In this document: positions 29,173 through 30,705 of the stretch, piece after piece | How positions within the stretch are numbered: position 1 is the first letter of the stretch | Layout: every line of letters starts with the position of its first letter | IMG/VR virus record: IMGVR_UViG_3300020438_000161 | Location: 1 to 30,705 of that record | DNA from: a virus | Reading direction: 5' to 3' (one strand) | Length of the DNA: 30,705 nucleotides | Notes under the pieces: model-generated | What the model was told of the DNA's origin: nothing | Database searches by the model: none | What the model saw: the letters and a program-made list of their open reading frames with translations, nothing else | Position numbers and translations under genes: made by a program

Positions 29173-30471
29173 ATGTTGAAGAAAATTATAATAGGCTTAT
29201 TGTTAACCTCATCTTTGTTTAGTCAGATAAGTGATAATAACTTTTTTGTAAACTTTTTTAAGTATTCAACAGCTTATGCGAGTTTTAGTTTAAATGCACC
29301 AAGACACCAAGACGATAGATTTGCTATTGTTGGTGGTTTGTCTACAGGCGACCTAGTATTTGAAAGGTCTGAAAGAGAGTTGAAACCTGACTTTCAAAAA
29401 TCATTTGGTATTAGGAAAATTGGTAGATTTAAATATGAACCCAAAAGAGGTGTTAGGAATGCAGGAAAAGGTGGAGAGTGGTATGATGGATCAGAACAAA
29501 ATGCTAATGAAAGTGCTACATTTGGACCGGTTAAAGGTTGGGAATTTTTAGTTAAATGGTCAGAAGGTAGACAGTGGGGCAATGAATACTTAAATCAAGA
29601 ATATTGGTTAAGGTATGTTGGCTCATGGTATGTTGCTAAAGTAGCTTGGACTGAGTTAGGCTTAGAAGAAATAAATTACGGTTCTGCAGACTTTAGGTTA
29701 AAAGCAAATGCTATTGATAATAAATTTAGTTTTAGCGCAGGTGTAAAACACAGACAGCATCCCGTATATGGATTTGATGCTGCAATTTTAGACACTACTT
29801 GGTATAGAGGACAATGGTGGAACTTTGCTGAAGATGCATTTGGAATAGATGATAATATGTGGTTTGATCCAACAATGCAAGATGAAGATGGGAACTGGTT
29901 AAAGCAACAACTATACGAATATGACCCTATTACAGGTGAGTTAAAAGAAATTGAAGGCGCTGGACCATTTTGGAATGAAGGTGGTGAGTATTGGGGACAC
30001 GATTGGTTATGGAGAGATGCTGATGGCCGGATCTTCGCATATACAGATAGAGAATATTTCCTGTATCATTTCCCTGGTATGTTGGAAAAATACATCGATG
30101 GGAAAAAGAAAGATCTTGGATTTCAGCGAGAAACTTCTATAGTTTTAGGAGCTGACTTTTATCATTATTCCGATAATTGGTGGTTGCATGCTTGGGGTAA
30201 TTGGATGCCGTATCATTATGGACACGACTTATATTCTTACCATAATGCAGATGCTTATGCTGAGCACAAAGAAGATAAAAAGAAGCCACACGAATTTATG
30301 TTTATGGAACCAATGTGGATGCAATGGCATGATTACGATTTTGGTGCGATATTTGGTGTTAAGATAAAGGACAATCTTGGAGTTTTCGCAGAAGGCAAAT
30401 ATTTATATTATTGGGAACGTCCTGCTTATGATATTAAGTTGGGCATAAATTATCAGTGGATGGGATTTTAA
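29173..30471 (+). CDS. Secreted, probable outer-membrane beta-barrel protein
   Basis: 432 residues. A Sec signal peptide is clear: Lys-Lys start, hydrophobic core at about residues 5-16, and a likely cleavage between Ser17 and Gln18. The mature part is extraordinarily rich in Trp and Tyr with alternating strand patterns, and the last residues end in a terminal Phe (YQWMGF), the hallmark of outer-membrane beta-barrels recognised by BamA. The likely role is an envelope protein made in the infected cell, for example a modified porin, or a superinfection-exclusion or lysis-related factor. AGGAG (29161-29165) precedes the ATG. No family is recognised. Confidence 0.75.
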   Translation: MLKKIIIGLLLTSSLFSQISDNNFFVNFFKYSTAYASFSLNAPRHQDDRFAIVGGLSTGDLVFERSERELKPDFQKSFGIRKIGRFKYEPKRGVRNAGKGGEWYDGSEQNANESATFGPVKGWEFLVKWSEGRQWGNEYLNQEYWLRYVGSWYVAKVAWTELGLEEINYGSADFRLKANAIDNKFSFSAGVKHRQHPVYGFDAAILDTTWYRGQWWNFAEDAFGIDDNMWFDPTMQDEDGNWLKQQLYEYDPITGELKEIEGAGPFWNEGGEYWGHDWLWRDADGRIFAYTDREYFLYHFPGMLEKYIDGKKKDLGFQRETSIVLGADFYHYSDNWWLHAWGNWMPYHYGHDLYSYHNADAYAEHKEDKKKPHEFMFMEPMWMQWHDYDFGAIFGVKIKDNLGVFAEGKYLYYWERPAYDIKLGINYQWMGF

Positions 30472-30472
30472 A

Positions 30473-30705
30473 ATGAGAAGGTTAGTATTATTATTAAGTG
30501 CTGCTATGTTTTTACACTTTAGTTGTGAAGACAGTAGAGTAGAAGAGAAACTAGAAGAAAACATTGAGATGTGGGTAAATGGTTCAGAGTTTAATGTTCG
30601 TGAGTATTATGAAAGTATTACTACATACGGAGCTGCTGTTACACAAGAAGACGGATCTATAAAAAAGATATTTGTATTGCACTTTCAAAGAGAAGACGGA
30701 AGAGT
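30473..30705 (+). CDS. Probable lipoprotein, 3' truncated by window end
   Basis: ATG at 30473, two bases after the preceding stop; 77 codons are visible before the window ends. The N-terminus is a short lipoprotein-type signal: Arg-Arg, a hydrophobic core, then Cys18 followed by Glu-Asp-Ser. The -3 to -1 residues (His-Phe-Ser) depart from the usual Leu-Ala-Gly, so lipidation is probable rather than certain. It likely acts with the outer-membrane-like protein directly upstream. Confidence 0.6.
   Translation, partial: MRRLVLLLSAAMFLHFSCEDSRVEEKLEENIEMWVNGSEFNVREYYESITTYGAAVTQEDGSIKKIFVLHFQREDGR

Noticed and set aside
1-30705. tRNA genes, CRISPR arrays, integrase or insertion sequences
   Set aside because: None seen by eye: no cloverleaf-like sequence in the gaps, no regular repeat-spacer pattern and no transposase or integrase motif in any frame. 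A tRNA scan would be decisive.

Overview
This window is part of an AT-rich genome of a T4-like contractile-tailed phage (myovirus), very likely from an aquatic or marine setting. Every gene I can support reads on the + strand and coding density is very high. Recognisable T4-type proteins are the late sigma factor gp55, the baseplate hub/spike gp5, and the baseplate wedge proteins gp25 and gp6, plus a giant gp7-like wedge protein. Accessory genes of the kind carried by marine T4-like phages are also present: an Hsp20 small heat-shock protein, a 2OG-Fe(II) oxygenase, and many tiny hypothetical and membrane proteins. I see no tRNA, integrase, transposon or CRISPR array.

Layout. (1) Positions 1-3830: a run of small genes (a membrane-anchored coiled-coil protein, a 2OG-Fe(II) oxygenase, a four-helix membrane protein, Hsp20, and a multi-helix membrane protein with a coiled coil). 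A pair of related palindromes lies at 2066-2124. (2) 3830-7060: about fourteen very small genes in a tightly coupled cluster with many ATGA or TAATG overlaps, headed by a promoter-like repeat. (3) 7085-9379: a second copy of that promoter heads a 3D-domain (double-psi barrel) membrane protein, an HD-domain phosphohydrolase, a small membrane protein and gp55. (4) 9391-24852: the late baseplate block (gp5, several structural proteins, gp25, gp6, a DNRLRE-like protein, and a 2478-residue gp7-like wedge protein carrying lectin-like domains). (5) 24875-29072: five further structural genes, including two sets of paralogs. (6) 29091-30705: a 20-residue peptide with nine cysteines, a secreted outer-membrane-like protein, and the start of a probable lipoprotein.

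How it fits together. The motif ATATTTAT(T/A) stands just upstream of four late structural transcription units (9391, 24875, 26830, 27926), with a weaker copy before the cysteine-rich peptide. With gp55 encoded in the same window, this is a candidate late promoter that differs from the T4 form TATAAATA. The smaller-gene clusters seem to run from sigma70-like promoters that share a nearly identical 45-base block.

The host cannot be fixed. Many genes have clear Shine-Dalgarno sequences. The last two proteins carry signal peptides, the first with a possible cleavage before Gln. The most novel features are the metallothionein-like micro-gene next to a phage-encoded envelope protein pair, the variant late promoter, and the twin-palindrome site over a 27-residue micro-ORF.
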